Shown: in pieces, positions 1-9,274 of the stretch | Layout: each line of letters opens with the position of its first letter | Numbering within the stretch: the first letter of the stretch is position 1 | NCBI RefSeq assembly: GCF_900128895.1 | Contig: NZ_FSQW01000002.1 | Span: 930,001 to 994,000 of the forward strand | Reading direction: 5' to 3' | DNA: 64,000 bases | From: Parasphingorhabdus marina DSM 22363 | Lineage (GTDB): Bacteria > Pseudomonadota > Alphaproteobacteria > Sphingomonadales > Sphingomonadaceae | Translations under genes and position numbers: made by a program | Notes under the pieces: generated by a model | The model's input: only the letters and a program-made list of their open reading frames with translations | Databases searched by the model: none | What the model was told of the DNA's origin: nothing

Positions 1-509
1 AGGCAAAGGATTTGCCGCGAGGCCGCATCATGCGAGATGAGACGCTTGCAGATATTGCCGGGCACCCGCCCAAGGACCAGTCAAAGCTTGGTCAGGTCCG
101 CGGCCTTTCAAATGGCTGGAAAAACAATGACATTGGGGAGCGCCTGATGGAAGTTCTCCAGAATGCCGATCCCCTTCCCCGTGAAGAAATGCCAGTGCGC
201 AATGGCCGCCGACCAAAATTTGGCAAGGAAAACGCCCTCGTTGCCGATCTGTTGAAATTGCTGCTGAAAATTCGTTCCGCAGAAATGAACGTCGCTTCCA
301 AATTGCTTGCCCGCGCCGATGATCTGGAACGGATCGTCAGCGGAGACCGGGAAGACGTGCCCTTGCTCGAAGGGTGGCGCTATGAAGAATTTGGCCGCGA
401 TGCCCTCGACCTGATCGAAGGACGAATGAGCTTCACCGTCAAGGACGGTCGGCTGAAGATGACACATCAGCCCGAGGAAGACTCACAGGCAGAAGCGTCT
501 GAAGGCTGA
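1..509 (+). CDS. rnd: Ribonuclease D, C-terminal part (cut by window edge)
   Basis: The reading frame is open from base 3 (Ala-Lys-Asp-Leu-Pro-Arg-Gly-Arg) to the stop at 509, so this is the 3' end of a gene that begins outside the window. The residues PRGRIMRDETLADIAGHPP and VRGLSNGWK are typical of the HRDC-type C-terminal region of alphaproteobacterial RNase D, a 3'-5' exoribonuclease that trims tRNA precursors. The DEDD exonuclease domain itself lies upstream and is not visible. A TTG at 12 lies inside the protein and is not a start. It converges on ppx. Confidence 0.85.
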   Translation, partial: AKDLPRGRIMRDETLADIAGHPPKDQSKLGQVRGLSNGWKNNDIGERLMEVLQNADPLPREEMPVRNGRRPKFGKENALVADLLKLLLKIRSAEMNVASKLLARADDLERIVSGDREDVPLLEGWRYEEFGRDALDLIEGRMSFTVKDGRLKMTHQPEEDSQAEASEG

Positions 510-562
510 AACGCGGCGCGAGCCTGAGACCATGGGTCCGCCCCGGGTCTCTCGGATCCGGT

Positions 563-2074
563 TCAGTCCGGAACCAGAACACAGGCCGCTTCCAGCTTCA
601 GCATATGAGCGAGCTGTTCATGCCGCTTCGCCACGGCTTCACCATAAAGGTCGCGCAGGCTTTCTGCCATTACCAGTTCCAGCCGTTCGCCAGATTTGCG
701 TAACCTCGTCTGCTCCAGCGGTTTGCGGGTACCGCCGCTGAGTCTCTGGGCCAGTCGCATCGCAAGCCCCCAGCAAATCGCCCGTTCCGTAGCCGCATCA
801 TCCAGGAGTTTACCACCGCCAGGGAACACATTCGCGCCGCCACCAAAACTGGTGAAAAGCGTTTGGCCCAGCATTTCCCGCTCGGGTCCGTTGATACCGA
901 CCCAGTTGCCGTGGAGCCCCATCACCAGACCCCGCTCGGCGCGGAAGTTCGGATTTGCCCGCCAGGCCACATCACCCAGATTGCAGGCGGCCTGTCGAAT
1001 GCGCTGCCATTCCGGGGAATCGCCGGTAAAAATCTCCGCGAGCCATTTCCCGAGCAGCTTGCTGTTGGCGGGAAAACGAGCCTGAGCCGCACCGGACTCC
1101 TCGGTCGCGAGAAGTAACGGATCCCGCTTGCTTTCCTGCGGACTGATGCGGCTGTACAACATGCCTTCGCGGACGCCGTAGGCCGACACAATCAGCCGGC
1201 TGCTGTCGAGATGGCGAACGATGAATGACAATAGCCAGGCCGCATCATCAAGCGTGGGAATCCGGGATGTCGAAAGTCCCGGTACTGCCTTCAGCTTTGC
1301 CTTGTCCAGCCGGGCCAGCCGGCTGACAAGCCGTCGCGCTCTGCGCGGTTCCATTTCATAATGGTGGATCACCGGAAGCGGGTAGCCGCTGTCGTGCATA
1401 TCAAGCCTTGCCAGTGATCGCCATGAGCCACCGACCAGATAGAACGGGAGTCGCTCCGAGTCTTTCGGCCAACCGGTTTTCTTCAACATCTTGCGCACTT
1501 GCCGCTTGAGCTTGTCCTTTCCCTTTACGCGCAACTCGGCGATCCGCAACACGCCTAACGGAAAGGAATAACGGTCCGTCACCTGCCCATTCTCGATCCG
1601 CGCCAGCTCGAGACTGCCTCCCCCGAGATCACCCACGATTCCGTTCGCACCGGGAATGGCAGAGATCACGCCAAGACCGGCCAGGTCGGCTTCCTCCTCG
1701 CCTTGCAAAATTTGTGTCTGAATCCCGATTTTTTCCGCAGCAGCAAGAAAATCCGCACCATTGCTTGCATCTCGAACCGCTGCGGTGGCGAAACTCTCGA
1801 CATTATCGACATCCATCTCGATACAAAGATGATGGAACCGCTGGAGGGCACCAACACCCAGCTCAAATGATTCAGGTGAAATCGCCCCGGTCGTAGCCAG
1901 ATCCTTGCCCAGGCCAGCCATGGCTTTTTCGTTGAAAAGGATCGCCGGCACCCGCGCCGGCCCCTGATAGACAACAAGCCGGATTGAATTCGAACCAATA
2001 TCGATGATAGCCGTCCGCTCGTTCCGTCGCGACGCCTTTTTCTTTCTGGTTATCTGCAATCCCCCGAGCTGCAT
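563..2074 (-). CDS. ppx: Exopolyphosphatase / guanosine pentaphosphatase (Ppx/GppA)
   Basis: A 503-residue ASKHA-fold phosphatase that releases phosphate from polyphosphate ends or converts pppGpp to ppGpp. The N-terminal phosphate-binding segment IDIGSNSIRLV and the second one, GDLGGGSLEL, are both present, followed by the helical C-terminal domain. The frame is open to 2131, but that would run into ppk; the ATG at 2074 lies ten bases after the ppk stop and gives a short basic leader (MQLGGLQITRKKK) before the first motif. It is the last gene of the leftward operon DUF2066-hdaA-ppk-ppx. Ppx and Ppk side by side form a synthesis/degradation pair. Whether it prefers polyphosphate or pppGpp cannot be told from sequence. 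Confidence 0.93.
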   Translation of the reverse strand: MQLGGLQITRKKKASRRNERTAIIDIGSNSIRLVVYQGPARVPAILFNEKAMAGLGKDLATTGAISPESFELGVGALQRFHHLCIEMDVDNVESFATAAVRDASNGADFLAAAEKIGIQTQILQGEEEADLAGLGVISAIPGANGIVGDLGGGSLELARIENGQVTDRYSFPLGVLRIAELRVKGKDKLKRQVRKMLKKTGWPKDSERLPFYLVGGSWRSLARLDMHDSGYPLPVIHHYEMEPRRARRLVSRLARLDKAKLKAVPGLSTSRIPTLDDAAWLLSFIVRHLDSSRLIVSAYGVREGMLYSRISPQESKRDPLLLATEESGAAQARFPANSKLLGKWLAEIFTGDSPEWQRIRQAACNLGDVAWRANPNFRAERGLVMGLHGNWVGINGPEREMLGQTLFTSFGGGANVFPGGGKLLDDAATERAICWGLAMRLAQRLSGGTRKPLEQTRLRKSGERLELVMAESLRDLYGEAVAKRHEQLAHMLKLEAACVLVPD

Positions 2075-2084
2075 GATCTGGCAT

Positions 2085-4274
2085 TCAGCTGCGGTTCTTG
2101 CGACGGCGCAGCGAGAGCCGCGGAACCGCATTGCTCTTCTTGAGCGCTTTGCCGCGACCGGACAGTGACGGATTGGTCATGAAATAGCGATGGAGGTTGA
2201 AAGGCTTGGAAGACGGACTGACACGCTCATAGCTGCCATCCGGGTTGAGCTCCCAGCTTTGTTCGTCATCAATAAGATTGGCCACCATGACCTGGTCCAG
2301 GATCTGGTCATGCACGGTTTCATTGGTGATCGGGATCATGTACTCGACCCGGCGATCCAGATTGCGCGGCATCCAGTCAGCGGAACTGATATAGAGTTTG
2401 GCCCGGTCATTGGGCAGCTCCTTGCCATTGCCAAATGCCCAGATCCGGCTGTGCTCAAGGAAGCGACCGACCACCGACTTGACCCGGATATGATCAGACA
2501 TGCCCGGCACGCCGGGGCGCAGACAGCAGATACCTCTGATCACCAGGTCGATTTCCACACCGGCATTGCTTGCCGCATAAAGCTTTTCGATCAAGGCCGG
2601 ATCGACGAGGCTGTTCATTTTTGCCCAGATCATGCCGGGCTTGCCCTCCCGTTCGTTTGCAATCTCGCGATCGATCAGGGTCATGAGATCATCCCGCAAG
2701 TAGCGCGGGGACATCGAAATCAGTTCCAGCTTCTCCGGTTCAACATAGCCGGTAATATAGTTGAACAGCTGCGCGGCATCCCGGGCGGCTTTGGGATCGG
2801 CTGTAAAAAAGCTCAAGTCCGTGTAAATCTTTGCGGTCACCGGATGATAGTTTCCGGTGCCAAAATGGCAGTAGGTCCGATATCCGTCCTGCTCCTTGCG
2901 GACGACCATCGAAATTTTCGCATGAGTTTTCCACTCGATAAATCCGTAGACCACCTGCACGCCAGCCCGCTCGAGCTGACTGGCCCATTTGAGATTCTGT
3001 TCCTCGTCAAACCGCGCCTTCAATTCGACGACCGCGGTTACCGATTTTCCAGCCTCCGCGGCGTCGATCAGCGCACGGATGACGGCGGATTGCTTGCCGG
3101 CGCGGTAGAGCGTCTGCTTGATCGCAACCACATCGGGATCGGCAGCCGCCTGCCGCAAAAACTCGATCACCACTTCGAACGATTCATAGGGATGATGGAC
3201 CAGAATGTCCTTGTCCCGAATGGCCGCAAAACAGTCTCCGCCATGTTCGCGGATTCGTTCCGGGAAACGCGGGCTATAAGGGGAAAACTTGAGATCCGGG
3301 CGGTCTTCCTCAACCAGTAAGTCAAGATCGCTCAACCCGACAAAACCCTGGATCCGGCTTTCAATGCCGCCGTCGCTGACGAGACTTTCCCGAAGAAGCG
3401 TAATCACAGAATCCGAAAGTCCCGGACCCAGTTCAAGCCGAATGACATCGCCGCGACGGCGCCGCTTGATCGCGCTGCGGAAATAGCGGACGAGATCCTC
3501 TGCTTCTTCTTCCACCTCGATATCGCTGTCGCGGATGATTCGAAACAGGCCGCTATTGGCCACCTCATATCCGGGAAACAGAAGTTTGGAGTAATGCTGG
3601 ATGACTGATTCCACGGAGACATAGACCGCGTTTTCGCTGGGCATCCGAATAAACCGCGGCAAACCGGACGGGATCATGACCAGTTCGCGTATGCCCTGTT
3701 TGTCCGACCGGCGCACCAGATCAAAGACCAGACTGAGCCCCTTGTTCGAAATGAAGGGAAACGGATGCGCCGGATCAAGCGCCTGTGGGGTCAGCACCGG
3801 AAATATCTGATCAAGAAAATGCTGCTCGAGCCATTTTTTGTCGGTTTCGTCGAGATCCGCGATCGGTGCAACGGTGATGTCCTCCGAACGCAAAGTCCCC
3901 TGCAGTTGCTCCCAGACCGCCTGCTGGTTGTGGAGGATTCGATCAGCCCGTTCTGCAATGGCTGCAAGCTGCTGTGATGCGGTCAGTCCGTCGGCTGATC
4001 TCTCTTCGATATTCTGCCGATACTGTCCGACCAGACCGGCAAAACGGACCATGAAAAACTCGTCGAGATTATTGCCGGAAATGGATAAAAACCGCACACG
4101 TTCCAAAAGTGGGTGAGAGGTATTCTGGGCTTCCTCAATAACCCGCTCGTTAAAACCCAGCCAGCTCAACTCGCGATTGAAATAGCGCGCCGCCGTTTCT
4201 TCCGGTGCGACATCGGCAGAATCTGTTGCCAGATCATCGTCGTTCGCTTTGCTTGAGCCGATATTGTCCATCAT
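2085..4274 (-). CDS. ppk: Polyphosphate kinase 1
   Basis: A 729-residue PPK1, the usual length, which reversibly polymerises the gamma phosphate of ATP into polyphosphate. The N domain contains YFNRELSWLGFNERV, and the C domain carries the two conserved histidine segments, KTHAK (about residue 450, the autophosphorylated histidine in the family) and YCHFGTGNYH (about residue 470). Its ATG overlaps the hdaA stop by four bases (ATGA), so the two are probably translationally coupled. The C terminus is basic (RRRKNRS). Confidence 0.97.
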   Translation of the reverse strand: MMDNIGSSKANDDDLATDSADVAPEETAARYFNRELSWLGFNERVIEEAQNTSHPLLERVRFLSISGNNLDEFFMVRFAGLVGQYRQNIEERSADGLTASQQLAAIAERADRILHNQQAVWEQLQGTLRSEDITVAPIADLDETDKKWLEQHFLDQIFPVLTPQALDPAHPFPFISNKGLSLVFDLVRRSDKQGIRELVMIPSGLPRFIRMPSENAVYVSVESVIQHYSKLLFPGYEVANSGLFRIIRDSDIEVEEEAEDLVRYFRSAIKRRRRGDVIRLELGPGLSDSVITLLRESLVSDGGIESRIQGFVGLSDLDLLVEEDRPDLKFSPYSPRFPERIREHGGDCFAAIRDKDILVHHPYESFEVVIEFLRQAAADPDVVAIKQTLYRAGKQSAVIRALIDAAEAGKSVTAVVELKARFDEEQNLKWASQLERAGVQVVYGFIEWKTHAKISMVVRKEQDGYRTYCHFGTGNYHPVTAKIYTDLSFFTADPKAARDAAQLFNYITGYVEPEKLELISMSPRYLRDDLMTLIDREIANEREGKPGMIWAKMNSLVDPALIEKLYAASNAGVEIDLVIRGICCLRPGVPGMSDHIRVKSVVGRFLEHSRIWAFGNGKELPNDRAKLYISSADWMPRNLDRRVEYMIPITNETVHDQILDQVMVANLIDDEQSWELNPDGSYERVSPSSKPFNLHRYFMTNPSLSGRGKALKKSNAVPRLSLRRRKNRS

Positions 4275-4906
4275 TTATCCGCCAGGTTTTCCGTTCCAAT
4301 AGCATGTCCCTCATCCTGGTACGAACGCAACGCTTCCTGGGCGATATTCCGGGTCACTGGTTTTTTCCGTTCGATGGCCAATCTGTCCATCCTTTGCGCC
4401 AATATCTGAACATCCTGATAACTGCGCTCCATTCGTCGCACCAGCCAGGACAGGGCTTCTTCGGAAATCGTGGTTCCGCGCATCGCAAAATATTTCTGAA
4501 ACAGTCCGGTCAGCAGCGCTTCGTCGGGCGCACCAATTTCGATCAACTGGGAGGCAGCAAGCCGGGACTGCAGGTCCGGCAACAGAACGCTCCAGTCGGC
4601 AACCGGCCGGGAAGCGAGGATCAGAAGCGGTTTCCGCTCCGTCTGAGCCTTGTTCCAGAGGTGAAAAAGGTCTTCTTCCCGGAAGCCCTTTTCAGCTTCA
4701 AAACACAGGCCATCCGTTTCGCGAAGAAACTGGCTGGCCATGGCTGTCTTGCCTGATGCAGCCGGCCCCACCAGAATTGCTGTTCCATTCGGCCAGTGTT
4801 GCCAGTTATTCAGGTGATGATCCGCTTCCGAATTTGCTGAAGTGACGATGTAACTGTCACTGGCACCTGCCGGTCGTGTATCCAGAGGAAGTGCGATTTG
4901 GTTCAC
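4271..4906 (-). CDS. hdaA: HdaA-type DnaA regulatory inactivator
   Basis: A 211-residue DnaA-related AAA+ protein. It begins with a short clamp-binding-like motif (QIALPLD, residues 3-9), by which Hda proteins bind the DnaN sliding clamp, and has a Walker A loop GPAASGKT at 47-54. The DnaA DNA-binding domain IV is absent, as expected for Hda, which stimulates ATP hydrolysis by DnaA after replication initiates. The start is GTG, five bases after the DUF2066 stop and preceded by a G-rich ribosome binding site inside that gene's last codons. It lies between DUF2066 and ppk in one operon, an arrangement common in Sphingomonadales and related orders. Confidence 0.88.
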   Translation of the reverse strand: MNQIALPLDTRPAGASDSYIVTSANSEADHHLNNWQHWPNGTAILVGPAASGKTAMASQFLRETDGLCFEAEKGFREEDLFHLWNKAQTERKPLLILASRPVADWSVLLPDLQSRLAASQLIEIGAPDEALLTGLFQKYFAMRGTTISEEALSWLVRRMERSYQDVQILAQRMDRLAIERKKPVTRNIAQEALRSYQDEGHAIGTENLADK

Positions 4907-4911
4907 TTGCT

Positions 4912-6204
4912 CTACTCGTTCCCCCCGCGACTGATCCGGAGCGCTCCGGATCCCTGTTGCACTTGCCAGCCTCTCGAACGCAGTGCCGCCGCAAGGGTGG
5001 AAATATCTCCGGAATATGTCACTCGCATGACCGATACACCTCCGAGTGCAAGGCTGGAGGTAGCCGCCGAGGATACGCCGGGCACTGAGCGAACCGAAGA
5101 CTCCCCTCTGCCAACCGCCCCCACATCGGGAGTGTCAAACTGCACCGAAACGGTGATGGCAGCTCCCGTTGATGGAGCAGTTGTCGCGTCGCCGCTTTCC
5201 ACAGCCTCAGCACCAGAATCTCCGGCACCGTCAGTTCTATCAATACGATTTTCCGTATTTTCAGCCGCCAATTCTGCTTCCAGTGCTGCTTCCAGTGCAT
5301 CCAGATCAAACGGATCGTCGATGATCAGCGATTTGTCGGTTTTCAGGATCCCGCGAGACAGCGCACTGGCATAGATTGTGTCGATTCTGGCAATGGCGGT
5401 ATCCATCATATCAGCAATACCTTCACTGCTGGTGGCATTCAGGGTGAAGCTCTCGATGAAGCGATTATCCGGCCCGTATCGCGCTGTAAAACGTCCGCTC
5501 ACCGGTCCGCCCGGATATTCATATTCCAGCCGAGCTATCGGGATGATAACATCCGCCGCTCCGAACTGATCGAGAATATTGCGCCACCACACCCGGTTGC
5601 GCCGTTCCGCCTGTCCGGCGGTGAGCACGAGCGATTCGCTGTCGGATCCGAAAGGCCGTACGTAATCTATGGCGCTGTCCCCGGGCCGAAAGCGGGCCCA
5701 GGCCTTCTGCCACTCCGTACGATTCTCGAAAACCTGAGGGGACCCTCCGCTCCACATGATGGGCAGAACCAGTAGGGGCGGTGATCTGAGTTTCCGGCCG
5801 CTTACCCCGAGGATCTGTCCCGCCCGGGCGCGATCAAACATGACACCCAGAGTCGCAATATACCGGCGGGGACCGATCTGTTCTTCTTCAACAATAATGG
5901 CGGACACGATATTGTTCAGGGCGCTGTCGGAAAGACCGGAGGTGTCACTGCCCTGCGTTCTTTTGTAAAGCTGCTTCCAGGCCTTGCGTTGTGCTTCTTC
6001 CCAGCCCTTTTGACGGGCTTCAAAAGCGTTTTTGCCGCGGACGTCCACTTCAACCCCGAGCACTTCGAAATCACCGGTACTCGCAAGCGGCGCGACACCC
6101 CGTTCGGTCCCTTCAAGCTGGGCATAGACAATGCCGGTGGTGGCAAGCGCAACCAACGCAAACAGGGCGGCAATTTTGAACCTCAGGTCAGTCAAAAATT
6201 TCAT
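4912..6204 (-). CDS. DUF2066-type secreted protein
   Basis: A 430-residue protein with an N-terminal signal peptide (MKFLTDLRFKIAALFALVAL, cleavage probably after VYA). The middle resembles DUF2066 proteins, which sit next to hda and purM in many proteobacteria; the function is unknown. The frame runs to 6348 into purM, but the ATG at 6204 has a good AAAGGA site and starts the signal peptide. After about residue 300 there is a low-complexity stretch rich in Ala, Glu and Asp, then a short C-terminal domain ending SGALRISRGGNE. First gene of the hdaA-ppk-ppx operon and divergent from purM. The export prediction is direct; the family call is from memory. Confidence 0.75.
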   Translation of the reverse strand: MKFLTDLRFKIAALFALVALATTGIVYAQLEGTERGVAPLASTGDFEVLGVEVDVRGKNAFEARQKGWEEAQRKAWKQLYKRTQGSDTSGLSDSALNNIVSAIIVEEEQIGPRRYIATLGVMFDRARAGQILGVSGRKLRSPPLLVLPIMWSGGSPQVFENRTEWQKAWARFRPGDSAIDYVRPFGSDSESLVLTAGQAERRNRVWWRNILDQFGAADVIIPIARLEYEYPGGPVSGRFTARYGPDNRFIESFTLNATSSEGIADMMDTAIARIDTIYASALSRGILKTDKSLIIDDPFDLDALEAALEAELAAENTENRIDRTDGAGDSGAEAVESGDATTAPSTGAAITVSVQFDTPDVGAVGRGESSVRSVPGVSSAATSSLALGGVSVMRVTYSGDISTLAAALRSRGWQVQQGSGALRISRGGNE

Positions 6205-6266
6205 TTCGGTCCTTTTGACGATTATGACGTGGAAATCCAGCCGCGAGTTGTCTAATCGCCTATTGC

Positions 6267-7397
6267 ATGAGTGACAAACAAAACATGCCTGCGAAAGAGC
6301 AACGAAACGAGTCCGAGCCTTATACCTATGCGAAGGCCGGTGTCTCAATTGCGGCAGGCAATGCCCTGGTCAAGGCTATTGCCCCGCTAGCGAAAGCCAC
6401 GGCCCGGCCAGGAGCCAATGCAGAACTGGGGGGATTTGGCGGCTTTTTCGATCTGAAAGCTGCTGGCTATGACGATCCCTTGCTGGTCGCGGCCAATGAC
6501 GGTGTCGGGACCAAGCTGAAACTGGCCATTGATTATGATCGGCATGATACGGTCGGAATCGACCTTGTTGCAATGTGCGTGAACGACCTGATTGTTCAGG
6601 GTGCAGAGCCATTGTTTTTCCTCGACTATTTCGCCACCGGCAGGCTTGAGAACGGTGTCGCGGAACGGGTTGTTGCCGGGATAGCCGAAGGCTGCCGGAT
6701 GTCCGGATGTGCGCTAATCGGTGGCGAGACCGCAGAGATGCCGGGCATGTATGCGGACGGGGACTATGATCTCGCCGGATTTTGCGTCGGTGCAGTGGAA
6801 CGCGAAAAGGCGGTTACCGGTGCGCAGCTGGAAGAAGGAGACATCCTGCTCGGGTTAAGTTCGTCCGGAGTGCATTCCAACGGATTTTCTCTGGTTCGAC
6901 GACTGGCGGAAGACAAGGGCTGGAAACTAGATCGCCCTGCCCTGTTTGATCCCGAAGTGCTTTTGATCGAAGCCCTGATTGCGCCAACACGCATTTATGT
7001 CAGCTCATTGTTGCCGCTGATGCAATCGGGACAAATCAAGGCACTGGCACATATTACTGGCGGCGGACTGCTGGAAAACATCCCCCGGGTACTGCCCGAC
7101 AACCTGCATGCCCATGTCGATGCGGGCCGCTGGGATCAGCCTCGACTGATGGCCTTTCTGCAGGCGCAAGGGAATATTGAACCCGAAGAAATGGCGCGGA
7201 CTTTTAATTGCGGGATTGGGATGATTGTGGCCGTCGCTGCGGATGAAGCGGACAGAGTCTCGGCCGCGCTCCAAGCCGCCGGCGAAACCGTATTTCAGGT
7301 TGGTGATGTTCGCCAGGGCAAAAAAGGGTGTACGGTTTTCGGCAATTCTGACACCTGGTCTGCAATGCAGGACTGGTCGGCCACGCATCATGGCTGA
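6267..7397 (+). CDS. purM: Phosphoribosylformylglycinamidine cyclo-ligase (AIR synthetase)
   Basis: A 376-residue AIR synthetase, which closes the imidazole ring of the purine precursor with ATP (step 5 of de novo purine synthesis). Conserved segments include [11 protein letters not shown], the substrate loop [11 protein letters not shown], and [11 protein letters not shown]. The first 15 residues are polar and poorly conserved, so a slightly later start is possible. The last eight bases overlap purN, giving the standard purM-purN operon, divergent from the DUF2066 gene. Confidence 0.97.
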   Translation: MSDKQNMPAKEQRNESEPYTYAKAGVSIAAGNALVKAIAPLAKATARPGANAELGGFGGFFDLKAAGYDDPLLVAANDGVGTKLKLAIDYDRHDTVGIDLVAMCVNDLIVQGAEPLFFLDYFATGRLENGVAERVVAGIAEGCRMSGCALIGGETAEMPGMYADGDYDLAGFCVGAVEREKAVTGAQLEEGDILLGLSSSGVHSNGFSLVRRLAEDKGWKLDRPALFDPEVLLIEALIAPTRIYVSSLLPLMQSGQIKALAHITGGGLLENIPRVLPDNLHAHVDAGRWDQPRLMAFLQAQGNIEPEEMARTFNCGIGMIVAVAADEADRVSAALQAAGETVFQVGDVRQGKKGCTVFGNSDTWSAMQDWSATHHG

Positions 7398-8355
7398 CAA
7401 GGCCCGAATCGCCATCCTGATTTCGGGACGCGGGTCGAACATGGCAGCACTGCTCTATGCGGCCAAAGACCCGAACTGCCCCTATGAAGTTGTTTTGGTC
7501 GGCTCCAATGTCCCGGACGCCGAAGGGTTGAAGCTGGCGGCAGCAGAAGGAATTGCGACATTAGCCCATTCCCACAAAGGCTTGTCACGCGAAGCGCATG
7601 ACGACATCATGCACCAGGCCATTTCGGAATCGGGGGCAGAATATGTTGTCCTGGCAGGTTACATGCGCATTCTGTCCGATGGATTCGTGGGCAAATGGCC
7701 GGGGCGCATGCTCAACATCCATCCCAGTTTACTGCCAAAATACAAGGGTCTGGACACCTACCAGAGAGCGCTGGATGCAGGCGATGACAGGGCCGGATGC
7801 AGCGTGCATCTGGTAACACCTGAGCTCGATGACGGACCGGTGCTGGGACAAACCGAAGTTGCTATTGTCGCAGGCGATAATGCCGACAGTCTCGCCGAAC
7901 GGATTTTGATTGCCGAGCACCAGCTTTATCCGTCCATTCTGTCCAGTTATGTAACGCTTGAAGCGGATCCCGAATGGATCCTGGGGCAAGTGCGGGAACG
8001 GGCGCTGGCACTTGAGGAAACGCACGAGCGCGCAAGCTTCGGTTCTCCTGGCTGGCGGGTCGGGAGCGAGAAAACAGGCAAATATTTCGCCTATTTCACC
8101 CAGCGACTACATGGCGAAGCGAGCGTCGGGTTGCTGGTCAAAACGACAGGCCCTGATGAACAGTCGGCACTCCTCGAAGCCGACCCGGAACTTTACTATC
8201 TGCCAAAATTTTATGGCAAATCCGGATGGATCGCCATCCGTCTGGACACCGGCAAAACGGATTGGGATCATATCGGCGACTGGTTGGCCAAAAGCTGGCG
8301 TATCGTCGCACCAAAACGGCTAGTGAAGCTGGCGGATGTCGCAGACCAATTTTAG
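7390..8355 (+). CDS. purN: GAR transformylase PurN fused to a C-terminal YjbR/MmcQ-like domain
   Basis: Residues 1 to about 205 are a complete PurN, which transfers a formyl group from 10-formyl-THF to glycinamide ribonucleotide: the N109-I-H111 pair in NIHPSLLP and D147 in PELDDGP match the catalytic Asn-His-Asp set. PurN is normally 200-220 residues; here the frame continues to 321 residues without interruption. Residues about 217-318 (SFGSPGWRV... [14 protein letters not shown]... [15 protein letters not shown]) resemble the MmcQ/YjbR fold, otherwise a stand-alone protein of unknown role. The start at 7390 overlaps purM by eight bases; the ATG-free extension upstream is only purM in another frame. 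Confidence 0.9.
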   Translation: MADKARIAILISGRGSNMAALLYAAKDPNCPYEVVLVGSNVPDAEGLKLAAAEGIATLAHSHKGLSREAHDDIMHQAISESGAEYVVLAGYMRILSDGFVGKWPGRMLNIHPSLLPKYKGLDTYQRALDAGDDRAGCSVHLVTPELDDGPVLGQTEVAIVAGDNADSLAERILIAEHQLYPSILSSYVTLEADPEWILGQVRERALALEETHERASFGSPGWRVGSEKTGKYFAYFTQRLHGEASVGLLVKTTGPDEQSALLEADPELYYLPKFYGKSGWIAIRLDTGKTDWDHIGDWLAKSWRIVAPKRLVKLADVADQF

Positions 8356-8406
8356 GTAAAACATCGCGGAACAGAGTCCTATCTGAACGACAAGAGGAGG
8401 GAGGAG

Positions 8407-8508
8407 ATGTCGTCCGAAAGTGGATCTTTGGGAGGTGACCCTGCCCGCGATGCTGACTATGTAATGCACCTCAAGGTCACATTTATCGATACGTCACTAA
8501 GGACGTAA
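8407..8508 (+). CDS. Possible small protein of 33 residues
   Basis: An ATG at 8407 directly follows a very strong purine-rich ribosome binding site (AGGAGGGAGGAG) and opens a 33-residue frame beginning MSSESGSLGGDPARDADY and ending in TAA at 8508. No family is recognised. It stands between purN and the convergent LOV gene, 51 bases after the purN stop, and could be cotranscribed with purMN or have its own promoter. The strength of the binding site is the main evidence; the sequence is too short to judge by codon use, and it may be the remnant of a longer gene. Confidence 0.4.
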   Translation: MSSESGSLGGDPARDADYVMHLKVTFIDTSLRT

Positions 8509-8519
8509 CAATTTTGCGG

Positions 8520-9179
8520 CTACATTCCCGCTTCGACAGCCAGCCTTACCATATCCGCGGCGCTTGGTGCTTCCAGCCGTTTCATCAGTATCGCACGATG
8601 CATTTTTACCGTTCGTTCGCTCAAATCCAGTTCATGAGCTATCTGCTTGTTCAGAAAGCCCTTCGCGATGAATTCAAGCACTTCCCGCTGCCGCTTGGAC
8701 AGGTCTTTCACTATCTCAGTCGCGCGCATTCTGCGGGCTTTGGCCAGACTGGGGCCTTCACTGTCGATTTCCACCTGCGAGCCGAGAAAATATTCGAGCT
8801 CGCCATCATTATCGAACATCGGGGCAACAAGCACCGCATTCTGGAAGGGTGTCCCGTCCTGTTTGTAGTTGAGAATCTCCACCAGAACGGACTTGCGTTC
8901 GCGCACACCGCGCCGGATCTCCTCGGACAACCACGGTTCGGTCGCAGGACCCGCAAGAAAACGGCAGTTTCTTCCAATAATGAAGTCCCGATCATAACCG
9001 GTCAGCTCTGAAAATGCGTCATTCGATGCAATAATCGGATTGTCAGGCAATCTGGGATTGCTGATTACCGACGCAATCGGGCTGTTGTCGATCAGCGCCT
9101 GAACCGACTTTCGGGGCGCAGCCACCTCTGCAGCAACCGATTTGCCATCGGTACCTTTTACTCGTCCCTCACGATCCAT
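8520..9179 (-). CDS. LOV-domain photoreceptor with LuxR-type DNA-binding domain
   Basis: A 219-residue one-component regulator. Residues about 28-140 are a PAS/LOV domain with the motif GRNCRFLAG; C72 is the position that forms the flavin adduct under blue light in LOV proteins. Residues about 155-219 are a LuxR/GerE helix-turn-helix (LSKRQREVLEFIAKGFLNKQ, SERTVKMHRAILMKRL). This is the short LOV-HTH layout of EL222 from Erythrobacter litoralis, in which light releases the HTH to dimerise on DNA. It stands alone between purN and an SDR gene. Targets cannot be inferred from the window. Confidence 0.88.
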   Translation of the reverse strand: MDREGRVKGTDGKSVAAEVAAPRKSVQALIDNSPIASVISNPRLPDNPIIASNDAFSELTGYDRDFIIGRNCRFLAGPATEPWLSEEIRRGVRERKSVLVEILNYKQDGTPFQNAVLVAPMFDNDGELEYFLGSQVEIDSEGPSLAKARRMRATEIVKDLSKRQREVLEFIAKGFLNKQIAHELDLSERTVKMHRAILMKRLEAPSAADMVRLAVEAGM

Positions 9180-9274
9180 GTCGGTAAACCTAGTCCATCA
9201 GGATAGCGGATAGCAAGCATCAAGGCGCAGAAATTGCCGTTTTCTGTGCTGTTCATGGTACCAAACTTAACTTG

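Noticed and set aside
510-562. Possible bidirectional terminator between rnd and ppx (GAGACC ... GGTCTC)
   Set aside because: Stem of only six bases with a long loop and no T run.
2190-3320. 376-codon plus-strand ORF opposite ppk
   Set aside because: Antisense shadow of a gene with full PPK1 motifs.
8368-8386. GGAAC element before the small ORF as an EcfG-type stress promoter
   Set aside because: The -10 partner (CGTT) is missing at the right spacing.
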